From: Jiangellaceae bacterium
GTDB taxonomy: Bacteria; Actinomycetota; Actinomycetes; Jiangellales; Jiangellaceae
DNA: 10,488 bases
Direction of reading: 5' to 3'
Assembly (NCBI GenBank): GCA_030146385.1
Contig: JASLBX010000580.1
Span: forward strand, 1 to 10,488
Shown here: positions 4,336 to 10,488 of the stretch, one piece after another
Numbering within the stretch: position 1 is the first letter of the stretch
How the letters are laid out: each line of letters begins with the position of its first letter
Notes under the pieces: generated by a model
Told to the model about the DNA's origin: nothing
Database searches by the model: none
Seen by the model: only the letters and a program-made list of their open reading frames with translations
Position numbers and translations under genes: made by a program

Positions 4336-5865
4336 GTGACCGAGGACTACCTCCGCCGTATCGGCGCGCTCATCCGTGAGTCCCGCAAGCACCGCGGATG
4401 GACTCAGGCCCAGCTTGCCGAAATCCTGCACACCAGCCAGAGCGCCGTAAACCGGATCGAACACGGCCACCAGAACCTCAGCCTGGAAATGCTGTCGCGG
4501 ATCGGCGAGGCACTGGATTCAGAGATCGTCTCGCTGGGTACGCCAGGGCCCATGCATCTGCGCGTCACCGGCGGCAGCCGGCTGTCCGGCAGCATCGACG
4601 TCAAGTCCAGCAAGAACGCCGCCGTGTCGCTGCTGTGCGCGAGCCTGCTGAACCGTGGGCGCACCACGCTACGCCGAGTGGCCCGGATCGAGGAGGTCCA
4701 CCGGATCATCGAGGTGCTCGAGAGCATCGGCGTGCGGTGCCGATGGCTCAATGCCGACAACGACCTCGAGATCGTCCGGTCCGAGCACCTCGACCTGGAG
4801 TCGATGAACGTCGAAGCCGCACGCCGTACTCGCAGCGTTCTGATGTTCCTCGGCCCGCTCCTGCATGACTATGACCGTTTCCAGCTTCCGTACGCCGGTG
4901 GATGCGACCTCGGGACCCGCACCATTGAGCCGCATCTCATCGCCCTGCGTCCGTTCGGGCTGGAGGTCAAGGCGACCGGCGGCAACTATCACGCCGAGGT
5001 GGACACTTCCACGGCTCCGTCCCGGCCGATCGTGCTCACCGAACGGGGCGACACCGTCACTGAGAACGTCCTGCTCGCGGCGGCGCGCCGCGACGGCGTC
5101 ACGGTCGTGCGCAATGCGAGCTCGAACTACATGGTCCAGGACCTGTGCTTCTTCCTGGCCAAGCTCGGCGTCCGGATCGACGGGATCGGCACCACCACGC
5201 TGACTATCCATGGCGTCCCGCACATCGACGTCGACGTCGACTACGCGCCGTCCGAGGACCCGATCGAGGCGATGAGCCTGCTGACCGCGTCGATCGTGAC
5301 GTCGTCCGCCCTCACCATCTGCCGGGTTCCGATCGAGTTCGTCGAGATCGAGCTCGCCCTGCTCGAGGAGATGGGCCTCGACTACGAGCGTGGCGACGAG
5401 TACCTCGCCGCGAACGGCCACACCCGCCTGGTCGACCTTGCCGTGCGCCCGGGGCCGCTGCACTCGCCGATCGACAAGATCCACCCGATGCCGTTTCCCG
5501 GGCTGAATATCGACAACCTGCCGTTCTTTGCCGCCATCGCCGCGACGGCTACGGGCGAGACACTGATCCATGACTGGGTGTACGAGAACCGGGCGATCTA
5601 CCTGACGGAGCTGAACCGGCTCGGCGGCCGGGTCAAGTTGGCCGACCCGCACCGGGTCTATGTCGAGGGCCCGACCCGCTGGTCGGCGGCCGAGGTGATC
5701 TGCCCGCCGGCGCTGCGCCCCGCCGTGGTCATCCTCATCGCGATGCTCGCCGCGAAGGGGACATCCGTCCTGCGCAACGTCTACGTGATCAACCGCGGGT
5801 ACGAGGACTTGGCGACCCGCCTCAACCTCATCGGCGCCCAGATCGAAGCCTTCCGCGACATCTAA
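4336..5865 (+). CDS. XRE helix-turn-helix / MurA-like enolpyruvyl transferase fusion
   Basis: The 509-residue product joins an XRE-type HTH (about 6-60, with TQAQLAEILHTSQSAVNRIE) to a complete MurA/EPSP-synthase-type domain (about 74-505). MurA transfers enolpyruvate from PEP to UDP-GlcNAc in peptidoglycan synthesis. By hand alignment to E. coli MurA the key residues are kept: K22=K93, N23=N94, R91=R166, C115=C190 in AGGCDLGTR, R120=R195, D305=D393, R331=R419, R371=R461 and R397=R487 in NRGYE. D369 aligns with A459 and is lost. The fold seems intact, so it may be an active enzyme, an enzyme acting on a related sugar nucleotide, or a sensor using the domain to bind UDP-GlcNAc/PEP. A stand-alone housekeeping MurA has no HTH, so this is probably a second, regulatory paralogue. 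It lies between uvrD2 and nudC, transcribed opposite to both. The GTG at 4336 follows TAGGGT by 8 nt (leaderless). Confidence 0.9.
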   Translation: MTEDYLRRIGALIRESRKHRGWTQAQLAEILHTSQSAVNRIEHGHQNLSLEMLSRIGEALDSEIVSLGTPGPMHLRVTGGSRLSGSIDVKSSKNAAVSLLCASLLNRGRTTLRRVARIEEVHRIIEVLESIGVRCRWLNADNDLEIVRSEHLDLESMNVEAARRTRSVLMFLGPLLHDYDRFQLPYAGGCDLGTRTIEPHLIALRPFGLEVKATGGNYHAEVDTSTAPSRPIVLTERGDTVTENVLLAAARRDGVTVVRNASSNYMVQDLCFFLAKLGVRIDGIGTTTLTIHGVPHIDVDVDYAPSEDPIEAMSLLTASIVTSSALTICRVPIEFVEIELALLEEMGLDYERGDEYLAANGHTRLVDLAVRPGPLHSPIDKIHPMPFPGLNIDNLPFFAAIAATATGETLIHDWVYENRAIYLTELNRLGGRVKLADPHRVYVEGPTRWSAAEVICPPALRPAVVILIAMLAAKGTSVLRNVYVINRGYEDLATRLNLIGAQIEAFRDI

Positions 5866-5907
5866 ATGACCACGTAAAGAGGGGATTCCCCACGTAACGT
5901 GGTCATT
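5865..5907. terminator. Bidirectional hairpin overlapping two convergent stop codons
   Basis: AATGACCACGT (5865-5875) is perfectly complementary to ACGTGGTCATT (5897-5907), and the loop contains a second small hairpin GGGG-ATT-CCCC. The left arm begins on the last base of the TAA of the HTH-MurA gene (5863-5865). The right arm contains the TGA of nudC (5903-5905 on the minus strand). The structure therefore reads the same from both genes and should end both transcripts. The tails are only mildly A/T-rich. Confidence 0.65.
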
Positions 5908-6799
5908 CAGTTGGAAGCTCGGAGCCGTACCAGCCTTCGATGAGGCGGCGCGAGATGGCCACGGACGGCGGGACGATCAACTCCCGCGCCTTGATCGCCG
6001 CTGCCAGATCGGTCCGCGAGAACCAGCGCGCGTCGCTGATCTCCTCCCCGTCCGGCTTCGGCGTCTCGCCAGCGGCCGTCGCGTAGAAGCCGAGCATCAG
6101 GTTGGACGGGAACGGCCACGGCTGGCTGCCGGCGTACGTGCACGACGTCACAGCGACCCCCGTCTCCTCGAGCACTTCCCGGACGACGGCCTGCTCCGGC
6201 GTCTCACCTGGCTCAACGAAACCGGCCAGCGTCGAATAGCGACCGTCCGGCCAGTTCGGATGACGCCCGAGCAGGCAGCGGTCCGCCTCGTCGACGACCA
6301 GCACGATGATCACGGGATCGGTCCGCGGATAGTGCTCCGAGCCGTCCGAAGGACATCGCCGTAGATGCCCGGCCCCGGCAACCACCGTCGCCGCCCCGCA
6401 CCGCGAGCAGTGTCCGTGCGTGGCGTGCCAGTTGGCCAGCGCTATGGCGTGCACGAGCAGGCCGCCGTCACGGTCGTCCAGGCTCAGGCTCGCCCGCCGG
6501 AGTCCGACCGCCCGCGGATCCGGATGCGGCCCGTCAAGCTGGACGGCGAAGTACGCCACGCCGTCGCCATCCACCCCGAGCAGGAATCGTTCGCCATCGG
6601 GCGCCTCAACCGGGCTGACGAGCACCAGCCGCCCGTCCGCCACGGGAGCATCGCCTTCGGCGACCACCAGGACCCGGGTTCGCCGGTCGGACCACGCCGC
6701 GGCCAGCCATCGGTCGTCCCGCCGCCGCTCGGCCGCCCGGTCGATCATCGAGCGGCTAAATGCCAGCGGCTGGCGCAGGGCGTACGGAGCACGGTCCAC
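5903..6799 (-). CDS. nudC: NudC-type Nudix hydrolase (NADH/NAD-RNA pyrophosphatase)
   Basis: NudC cleaves the pyrophosphate of NAD(H) and removes NAD caps from RNA 5' ends. The 298-residue protein has an N-terminal domain (1-125), a zinc-ribbon region (131-152), and a Nudix domain with a full Nudix box at 193-215 (GFVEPGE...REVLEETGV). The NADH-pyrophosphatase specificity motif SQPWPFPS follows at 225-232. The zinc ribbon keeps C131, C134 and C149 but has Asp at 152 where the fourth Cys is expected (CPSDG), so zinc binding may use Asp or be weakened. The GTG at 6799 has no convincing SD and follows TAGGGT (6813-6808) by 8 nt, suggesting a leaderless transcript. The nudC-uvrD2 neighbourhood is shared with mycobacteria, although here the HTH-MurA gene lies between them. 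The stop codon lies in the shared hairpin at 5865-5907. Confidence 0.93.
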   Translation of the reverse strand: MDRAPYALRQPLAFSRSMIDRAAERRRDDRWLAAAWSDRRTRVLVVAEGDAPVADGRLVLVSPVEAPDGERFLLGVDGDGVAYFAVQLDGPHPDPRAVGLRRASLSLDDRDGGLLVHAIALANWHATHGHCSRCGAATVVAGAGHLRRCPSDGSEHYPRTDPVIIVLVVDEADRCLLGRHPNWPDGRYSTLAGFVEPGETPEQAVVREVLEETGVAVTSCTYAGSQPWPFPSNLMLGFYATAAGETPKPDGEEISDARWFSRTDLAAAIKARELIVPPSVAISRRLIEGWYGSELPTE

Positions 6800-6807
6800 G
6801 AGCCCCG

Positions 6808-6813
6808 ACCCTA
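6808..6813 (-). promoter_or_regulatory. -10 box TAGGGT of nudC (leaderless)
   Basis: On the minus strand TAGGGT is followed by 8 nt and the GTG of nudC at 6799, the same box and spacing as in front of the HTH-MurA gene. No -35 close to consensus is visible. It lies 5 bp from the oppositely facing box of deoD. Confidence 0.45.
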
Positions 6814-6818
6814 ACCAG

Positions 6819-6824
6819 TACGGT
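6819..6824 (+). promoter_or_regulatory. -10 box TACGGT of deoD (leaderless)
   Basis: TACGGT fits TANNNT and is followed by 7 nt and the GTG at 6832. There is no SD before that start. The intergenic gap to nudC is only 32 bp, so the -35 region of each promoter would fall inside the other gene's coding sequence. Confidence 0.45.
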
Positions 6825-6831
6825 CATCACC

Positions 6832-7551
6832 GTGAGCACGCACATCGGCGCCCAGTCGGGCGACATCGCCGACGCTGTCCTGCTACCGGGAGACCCGCGG
6901 CGGGCCGAATGGATCGCGAACACCTACCTCGACGACGTCACCTGCTACAACCGGGTCCGCAACATGCTCGGATTCACTGGGACCTACCAGGGCCGGCGGA
7001 TCTCGGTTCAGGGCACGGGGATGGGGCAGCCGTCCCTCGCCATTTACGTCCATGAACTGATCGCCGAGTACGGCGCCCGCACCCTCGTGCGTGTGGGCTC
7101 GTGCGGCGCCCTCGTCCCACAGGTGAACATCCGCGACATCGTGATCGCGATGACGGCGTGCACCGACTCGGCGATGAACCGGCTGCGCTTCGAAGGCATC
7201 GACTTCGCCCCGGCAGCCGACTACGGCCTACTGCGGGCAGCGGCGGACAGCGCCGCGGCGGCCGGGCTGCCGTACCACGTCGGCGCGATCATGTCCGGGG
7301 ACTCGTTCTACAACGACCGGCCGGAGCTGACCAAGCGGCTCGCCGAGTACGGCGTGCTCGCGATCGAGATGGAAGCCTCCGCCCTCTACACGCTGGCCGC
7401 CAAGCACGGCGCCCGCGCCCTCGCGATCTGCACCGTCAGCGACAGCCTGGTCACCGGCGAGGAGACGAGCTCGCCGGAACGGGAGCGGACGTTCGCCGCC
7501 ATGGTCAAGCTCGCATTCGACGCGGTCAGCGCCGAACCGGCTCGCGCTTGA
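6832..7551 (+). CDS. deoD: DeoD-type (hexameric) purine nucleoside phosphorylase
   Basis: The enzyme phosphorolyses purine (deoxy)nucleosides to a free base plus (deoxy)ribose 1-phosphate in the cytoplasmic purine salvage pathway. With the GTG at 6832 the product is 239 residues, the same length as E. coli DeoD, and residues align by number: GDP at 20-22, VGSCGA at 88-93 (R87, S90), EMEA at 179-182, catalytic D204 in TVSDSL, and R217. The 24 extra residues of the longer frame (from 6760) have no counterpart and lie over nudC, so they are excluded. The gene is divergent from nudC with a 32-bp gap and is probably leaderless. Its 3' end overlaps that of the convergent MFS gene by 26 bp. Confidence 0.95.
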   Translation: MSTHIGAQSGDIADAVLLPGDPRRAEWIANTYLDDVTCYNRVRNMLGFTGTYQGRRISVQGTGMGQPSLAIYVHELIAEYGARTLVRVGSCGALVPQVNIRDIVIAMTACTDSAMNRLRFEGIDFAPAADYGLLRAAADSAAAAGLPYHVGAIMSGDSFYNDRPELTKRLAEYGVLAIEMEASALYTLAAKHGARALAICTVSDSLVTGEETSSPERERTFAAMVKLAFDAVSAEPARA

Positions 7552-8923
7552 TCACAAGCAGCACGGCAGCGGCCAGCACGACGAAGCGGAGCAGGAACGC
7601 CGCGCCGCTGCCGTCCAGCACGGCACTGGACGACCGGCTGCCCGCGGCGACCATCTCGAACGCCACGGCCGGGACGGCCACACCCAACCCGGCCGCGAGC
7701 TGACGGAGGCTGTTAAACAGCGCCGAGCCCGTACCCGCCTCCGCCGGCGTGAACTGCGCCAGGGCCTGAGTCGCGCTCGCGACCAGCGTGACCGCGATGC
7801 CGCCGCCGGTCAGCAGCAACGTCGTGACCACCAGCCACAGTGGCGTCGCGGCGCCCCAGGCCGCCATCATTCCCGCGGACCCAGCCATCAGCGTTAGACC
7901 GAGCACCAGCGCCCGGTCGACCCCGAGCCGCCCGATCGTCCGTCCCCCGAACGGCATGAACGCTAGCGCGACGATCGGCGGAGCGAGCATCACCAGACCC
8001 GCCTCCGACGCGTCCAAACCCCGCCCGAGCTGAAGGTAGATCGCGCCGTAGACGACCGCCGACATGATGCCGAACCACGCCGCCGATCCGGCAGCACTGC
8101 CGACGACGAACGCCCGGTTTCGGAAGATGTTCAGCCGGACGAGCGGGCTGCTGGCACGGCGCTCGGCAACGATGAAGGCGACCAGGGCGACGATAGCCAC
8201 GACTCCCCCGAGCGCCGCCCACCTGCCCGCCCCGGCCACCGGAGCCTGGAGGACGGCGAACGTCGTGGCCAGCACGAAGAGGCTGGCGGTGACGGCTCCG
8301 GTGACGTCGAGCCGTCGAGCACCGGCGGCGGACCCGGCCGGCAACAGCCGGTAGGTCAGCAGCCCCACAGCGATCGGGATCGGCAGTTGCGCAACGAACA
8401 CCAGCCGCCACCCACCGAGGTCGGTGAGCAACCCACCGGCCACCGGCCCGATCACGGCTGAAAGCGTGCCGGACGTGAAGTAGATCGACAGTGCCGCCGC
8501 CCGCCGCTCCGGCGGGTATGCCGTCGAGGCGATCGCGAGCGAGACCGTGTACAGGATGCCGCCGGCCACACCCTGGACGATCCGGGCCACCACCAGCAGC
8601 GGGAAAGTGGGTGCGAGCCCGCACGCGGCCGTCGCCACCAAGAACGCGGTAGCTCCGATCAGCATCATGCGGCGCGCGCCCAGGTGGTCGGTCAGCCAGC
8701 CGGCCACGAGCAGAGACGACGCCAGAGCGATCAGAAAACCGGTCGACACCCAGGCCAGCTCCGCGACCGAGCGGTCCAGGTCACGGGCGATGTCCGGCAG
8801 GGCGAGGCTGACGATCGAGGAGTCGATCAGGGTGAAGCCCGCGATCCACGCCAGGGTCAGCAGGGCTCGCGGGCTTGGTCGGCCGACCGGCCGTACCGGC
8901 GACGTTCTCCGCGGTTCCACCAT
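7526..8923 (-). CDS. DHA2-type MFS drug/H+ antiporter
   Basis: This 465-residue integral membrane protein has about 14 hydrophobic helices, as in the DHA2 drug:H+ antiporter group. Motifs include a motif A-like loop DHLGARRMMLIG after helix 2, a motif C-like region GPVAGGLL in helix 5 followed by GGWRLVFVAQLP, and an early acidic helix (TLIDSSIVSLALPDIA). Such proteins usually export drugs or other small hydrophobic compounds, but substrate cannot be inferred. The ATG at 8923 is preferred over the frame upstream to 9106, which lies across the divergent gene. The GTG next to it (8920) has better spacing from GAGGA and is a real alternative. The 3' end overlaps deoD in antisense by 26 bp. Membership in the WhiB7 regulon is possible but no AT-rich WhiB7-like element is evident. 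Confidence 0.9.
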   Translation of the reverse strand: MVEPRRTSPVRPVGRPSPRALLTLAWIAGFTLIDSSIVSLALPDIARDLDRSVAELAWVSTGFLIALASSLLVAGWLTDHLGARRMMLIGATAFLVATAACGLAPTFPLLVVARIVQGVAGGILYTVSLAIASTAYPPERRAAALSIYFTSGTLSAVIGPVAGGLLTDLGGWRLVFVAQLPIPIAVGLLTYRLLPAGSAAGARRLDVTGAVTASLFVLATTFAVLQAPVAGAGRWAALGGVVAIVALVAFIVAERRASSPLVRLNIFRNRAFVVGSAAGSAAWFGIMSAVVYGAIYLQLGRGLDASEAGLVMLAPPIVALAFMPFGGRTIGRLGVDRALVLGLTLMAGSAGMMAAWGAATPLWLVVTTLLLTGGGIAVTLVASATQALAQFTPAEAGTGSALFNSLRQLAAGLGVAVPAVAFEMVAAGSRSSSAVLDGSGAAFLLRFVVLAAAVLLVIKREPVRR

Positions 8924-8933
8924 CTTCCTCGGA

Positions 8934-8939
8934 ACTGTA
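8934..8939 (-). promoter_or_regulatory. -10 box TACAGT of the MFS gene
   Basis: On the minus strand TACAGT lies 10 nt before the ATG at 8923 (13 nt before the alternative GTG), so the 5' leader would be only a few bases. No good -35 was found. Confidence 0.35.
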
Positions 8940-8967
8940 GCCGCCGGTTCTGACCGCCCCGGGCCGG

Positions 8968-8973
8968 TAGCCT
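8968..8973 (+). promoter_or_regulatory. -10 box TAGCCT of the EEP hydrolase gene (leaderless)
   Basis: TAGCCT fits TANNNT, is followed by 7 nt and the GTG at 8981, and no SD is present. This repeats the leaderless layout seen at deoD and nudC. The divergent gap to the MFS gene is 57 bp. Confidence 0.4.
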
Positions 8974-8980
8974 TCCCAGC

Positions 8981-9757
8981 GTGGCACGGATGCGGTTCGG
9001 GACGTTCAACATCCTGCACAGCATGTCGGTCACCGCAGGCACCGTCCGCGACGATGAGCTGCGAACCGCAGCCGCCGCCGTCGACGCCGACGTGCTGGCG
9101 CTGCAAGAGGTCGACCGGGGCCAGCCACGCAGCCAGAAGGTCGATCAGTCCGCCGTCGCCGCCGACGTCATCGACGCGCCCTGGTGGCGGTACGCGCCCA
9201 CCTTCAACGGAATCGTAAACCAGCCGTTCACGCCGGCAGAGCCAATGTCCGACGATCCGGGCCCGTCGTTCGGGATCGCGCTGATTTCCCGGCTGCCCGT
9301 GCTGCGGTGGTACGGCCGGGCGTTCCCGGCGGCCCCCATCCCGATGTTGCTAACGAGCGCCGGCGAGCGCGGCGTGACTCCCGTCCGGGACCATCCGCGG
9401 GTAGCCCTCGCCGCGGTGATCGTCGGGCCGGAAGGTCCATTCACCGTCGTATCGACCCACCTGTCGTTCGTGCCGGGCTGGAACGTCCGCCAGCTGCGGT
9501 CGATCGTCCGGTGGGCGGCCGGCATGCCAGGCCCACGTTTCCTGCTCGGCGACCTCAATCTGCCCGGACGCGTGCCCGGTGTGGTCAGCCGCTGGAAGCA
9601 GCTCGCCCGCGTCCCGACGTTTCCGTCCTGGCGTCCCCGGGTGCAGTGGGACCACGTGGTCGCCGACGGGTTCGGCACCGGGACGGTGCAGCGGGTGTCG
9701 GCGCACCGCCTGGGCATTTCCGACCACGCAGCGCTGACCGTCGACGTCGACTGGTGA
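8981..9757 (+). CDS. Endonuclease/exonuclease/phosphatase (EEP) superfamily hydrolase
   Basis: The 258-residue protein has the complete catalytic set of the Mg-dependent EEP fold shared by exonuclease III, DNase I-like and phosphodiesterase enzymes. The residues are N10 in FGTFNIL, E43 in LALQEVDRG, H160 in VVSTHLS, D191 and N193 in LLGDLNLPG, D224-H225, and the terminal SDH (247-249, ISDHAAL). There is no signal peptide or membrane helix, so it is probably cytoplasmic. The substrate cannot be decided: nucleic acid, phospholipid, or a small phosphoester are all possible. The GTG at 8981 starts just before the conserved MRFGTFN strand. The frame stays open through 9757, and 139 nt without a clear terminator separate it from the next gene. 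Confidence 0.88.
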   Translation: MARMRFGTFNILHSMSVTAGTVRDDELRTAAAAVDADVLALQEVDRGQPRSQKVDQSAVAADVIDAPWWRYAPTFNGIVNQPFTPAEPMSDDPGPSFGIALISRLPVLRWYGRAFPAAPIPMLLTSAGERGVTPVRDHPRVALAAVIVGPEGPFTVVSTHLSFVPGWNVRQLRSIVRWAAGMPGPRFLLGDLNLPGRVPGVVSRWKQLARVPTFPSWRPRVQWDHVVADGFGTGTVQRVSAHRLGISDHAALTVDVDW

Positions 9758-9896
9758 CGTGGCGGCTGCGGGCACATCACGAATGACCGTTCCTCTTGCC
9801 ATGGATCCTGGCTTCGGCAAGACTGCGACGGATCAGCGCTCGCGGGTGCAAGGTGCCCGTAGCGAGCAGTCGAAAGAATGTGGGGTGGTCATAGTG

Positions 9897-10488
9897 GTGG
9901 CAGCGTGGCGAGGGCGTCGCGAGTTCTCCCTTGTACGGATGCTGGTTCTCGCATTCGCGTTCGTTCTGGTCTTGCCGGTTCTCGGCAGCGTCACGTCGGC
10001 CGCACAGCCGACCACGTGCGCGTCCGAGAAGGCGAAAGGGAGGCCCCCGGTCACACCGCCGAAGGCCGCCGATTGCCACGTGTCGATGCAGTTCCTGTGG
10101 GTCAGCGACTGGCACGCCCAGCTTGACCCGAATAGAGGGGTCGGCGGCGCCGCCGCCATCTCGACGTACTGGCAGCAGGACCGTGCTGCCTTCGACGGCC
10201 GTACCATCACGCTGACCGCCGGGGACGCGTATGGAGCGTCGCCGCCGCTGTCCGGGTTCTTCGACGAGGTGCCCGGAGTACTCGCTATGCGCCTCATGGG
10301 CTTCGACGTCGACACGTTCGGCAACCACAACTTCGACCGCGGCATCGAGCACCTCCAACAGATGATCGATCTGGCGGGTGCGACGGACGAGCCTGGCACG
10401 CCCTTCCAGTACGTGTCGGCCAATCTCGAGAACCGGGACGACAACCTCAAAGGCGTCGAGGACTACGTGATCTTCGACGTCGACCGTG
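9897..10488 (+). CDS. Secreted 5'-nucleotidase-type metallophosphatase (N-terminal part)
   Basis: Only the first ~197 residues are in the window. From the GTG at 9897 the protein has a basic n-region with Arg-Arg (WRGRREFSLVR), a hydrophobic core (MLVLAFAFVLVLPVLG) and a probable cleavage site near TSAA (33-36). The metallophosphatase motifs follow: SDWHAQLDP (D71, H73), TAGDAYGASP (D110) and FGNHNFDRG (N143, H144). These match the calcineurin-like metallophosphoesterase domain of secreted 5'-nucleotidases (usual motifs NDLHG, GDxxxGSP, GNHEFD). It probably removes phosphate from extracellular nucleotides. A cysteine at 41 and another at 60 could pair after export. The start is uncertain: GTG codons at 9885, 9894 and 9897 are in frame, and the frame is open back to an ATG at 9801, but only the late starts put the signal peptide at the N-terminus. 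Confidence 0.8.
   Translation, partial: MAAWRGRREFSLVRMLVLAFAFVLVLPVLGSVTSAAQPTTCASEKAKGRPPVTPPKAADCHVSMQFLWVSDWHAQLDPNRGVGGAAAISTYWQQDRAAFDGRTITLTAGDAYGASPPLSGFFDEVPGVLAMRLMGFDVDTFGNHNFDRGIEHLQQMIDLAGATDEPGTPFQYVSANLENRDDNLKGVEDYVIFDVDR

Noticed and set aside
5236..5280. Apparent loss of the MurA catalytic Asp305 around the segment APSEDPIEAM
   Set aside because: A full-length alignment places this segment earlier in the fold. The Asp305 equivalent is D393 in FPGLNIDN, so the residue is present.
4669..5652. 327-residue minus-strand open frame across the HTH-MurA gene
   Set aside because: Antisense shadow: the plus-strand frame carries conserved MurA residues throughout.
9795..9821. CTTGCC-N15-GGCAAG as terminator of the EEP hydrolase gene
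   Set aside because: A 6-bp stem with a 15-nt loop and no U-tract is too weak to call.

Overview
The window looks like chromosomal DNA of a high-GC actinobacterium. Codon third positions are G/C-rich, GTG starts are frequent, and several genes lack a Shine-Dalgarno (SD) but have a TANNNT -10 box 7-8 nt before the start codon (leaderless architecture). The neighbours nudC - uvrD2 - whiB7 match a conserved actinobacterial block (Rv3199c, Rv3198c and Rv3197A in Mycobacterium tuberculosis). The genus cannot be fixed from sequence alone. No tRNA, rRNA, CRISPR array, transposase or phage gene was seen.

Layout. 1-160: edge segment, possibly the 3' end of an unseen + strand gene, then a strong hairpin. 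162-869 (-): unrecognised two-helix membrane-anchored protein. 982-1036: very long inverted repeat, probably the terminator of the whiB7 unit. 1050-1235 (-): small basic protein. 1329-1604 (-): whiB7, an Fe-S antibiotic-resistance regulator with an AT-hook. 1605-2041: the whiB7 leader, with promoter, a 75-codon upstream ORF, and mutually exclusive antiterminator and terminator hairpins. 2043-4136 (-): uvrD2 helicase. 4137-4335: divergent control region with a perfect 12-bp palindrome. 4336-5865 (+): XRE-type helix-turn-helix domain fused to a full-length MurA-like enolpyruvyl transferase. 5865-5907: hairpin overlapping the stop codons of the two convergent genes. 5903-6799 (-): NudC-type NAD(H)/NAD-RNA Nudix hydrolase. 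6832-7551 (+): DeoD purine nucleoside phosphorylase, only 32 bp from nudC. 7526-8923 (-): 14-helix DHA2-type MFS exporter whose 3' end overlaps deoD. 8981-9757 (+): endonuclease/exonuclease/phosphatase-family hydrolase. 9897-end (+): secreted 5'-nucleotidase-type metallophosphatase, cut by the window edge.

The two stretches most worth attention are the whiB7 leader and the HTH-MurA fusion. In the leader, the left half of the antiterminator is made of the last codons of the uORF and its stop codon sits in the apical loop. This predicts that normal translation ends transcription and stalled ribosomes allow whiB7 expression. The HTH-MurA fusion keeps nearly all MurA catalytic residues and has a palindromic candidate operator across its own promoter, which suggests an enzyme or ligand-sensing regulator linked to UDP-GlcNAc/PEP. 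The remaining genes are mostly nucleotide and DNA metabolism (UvrD2, NudC, DeoD, EEP hydrolase, 5'-nucleotidase-like protein) and appear to be separate transcription units rather than one operon.
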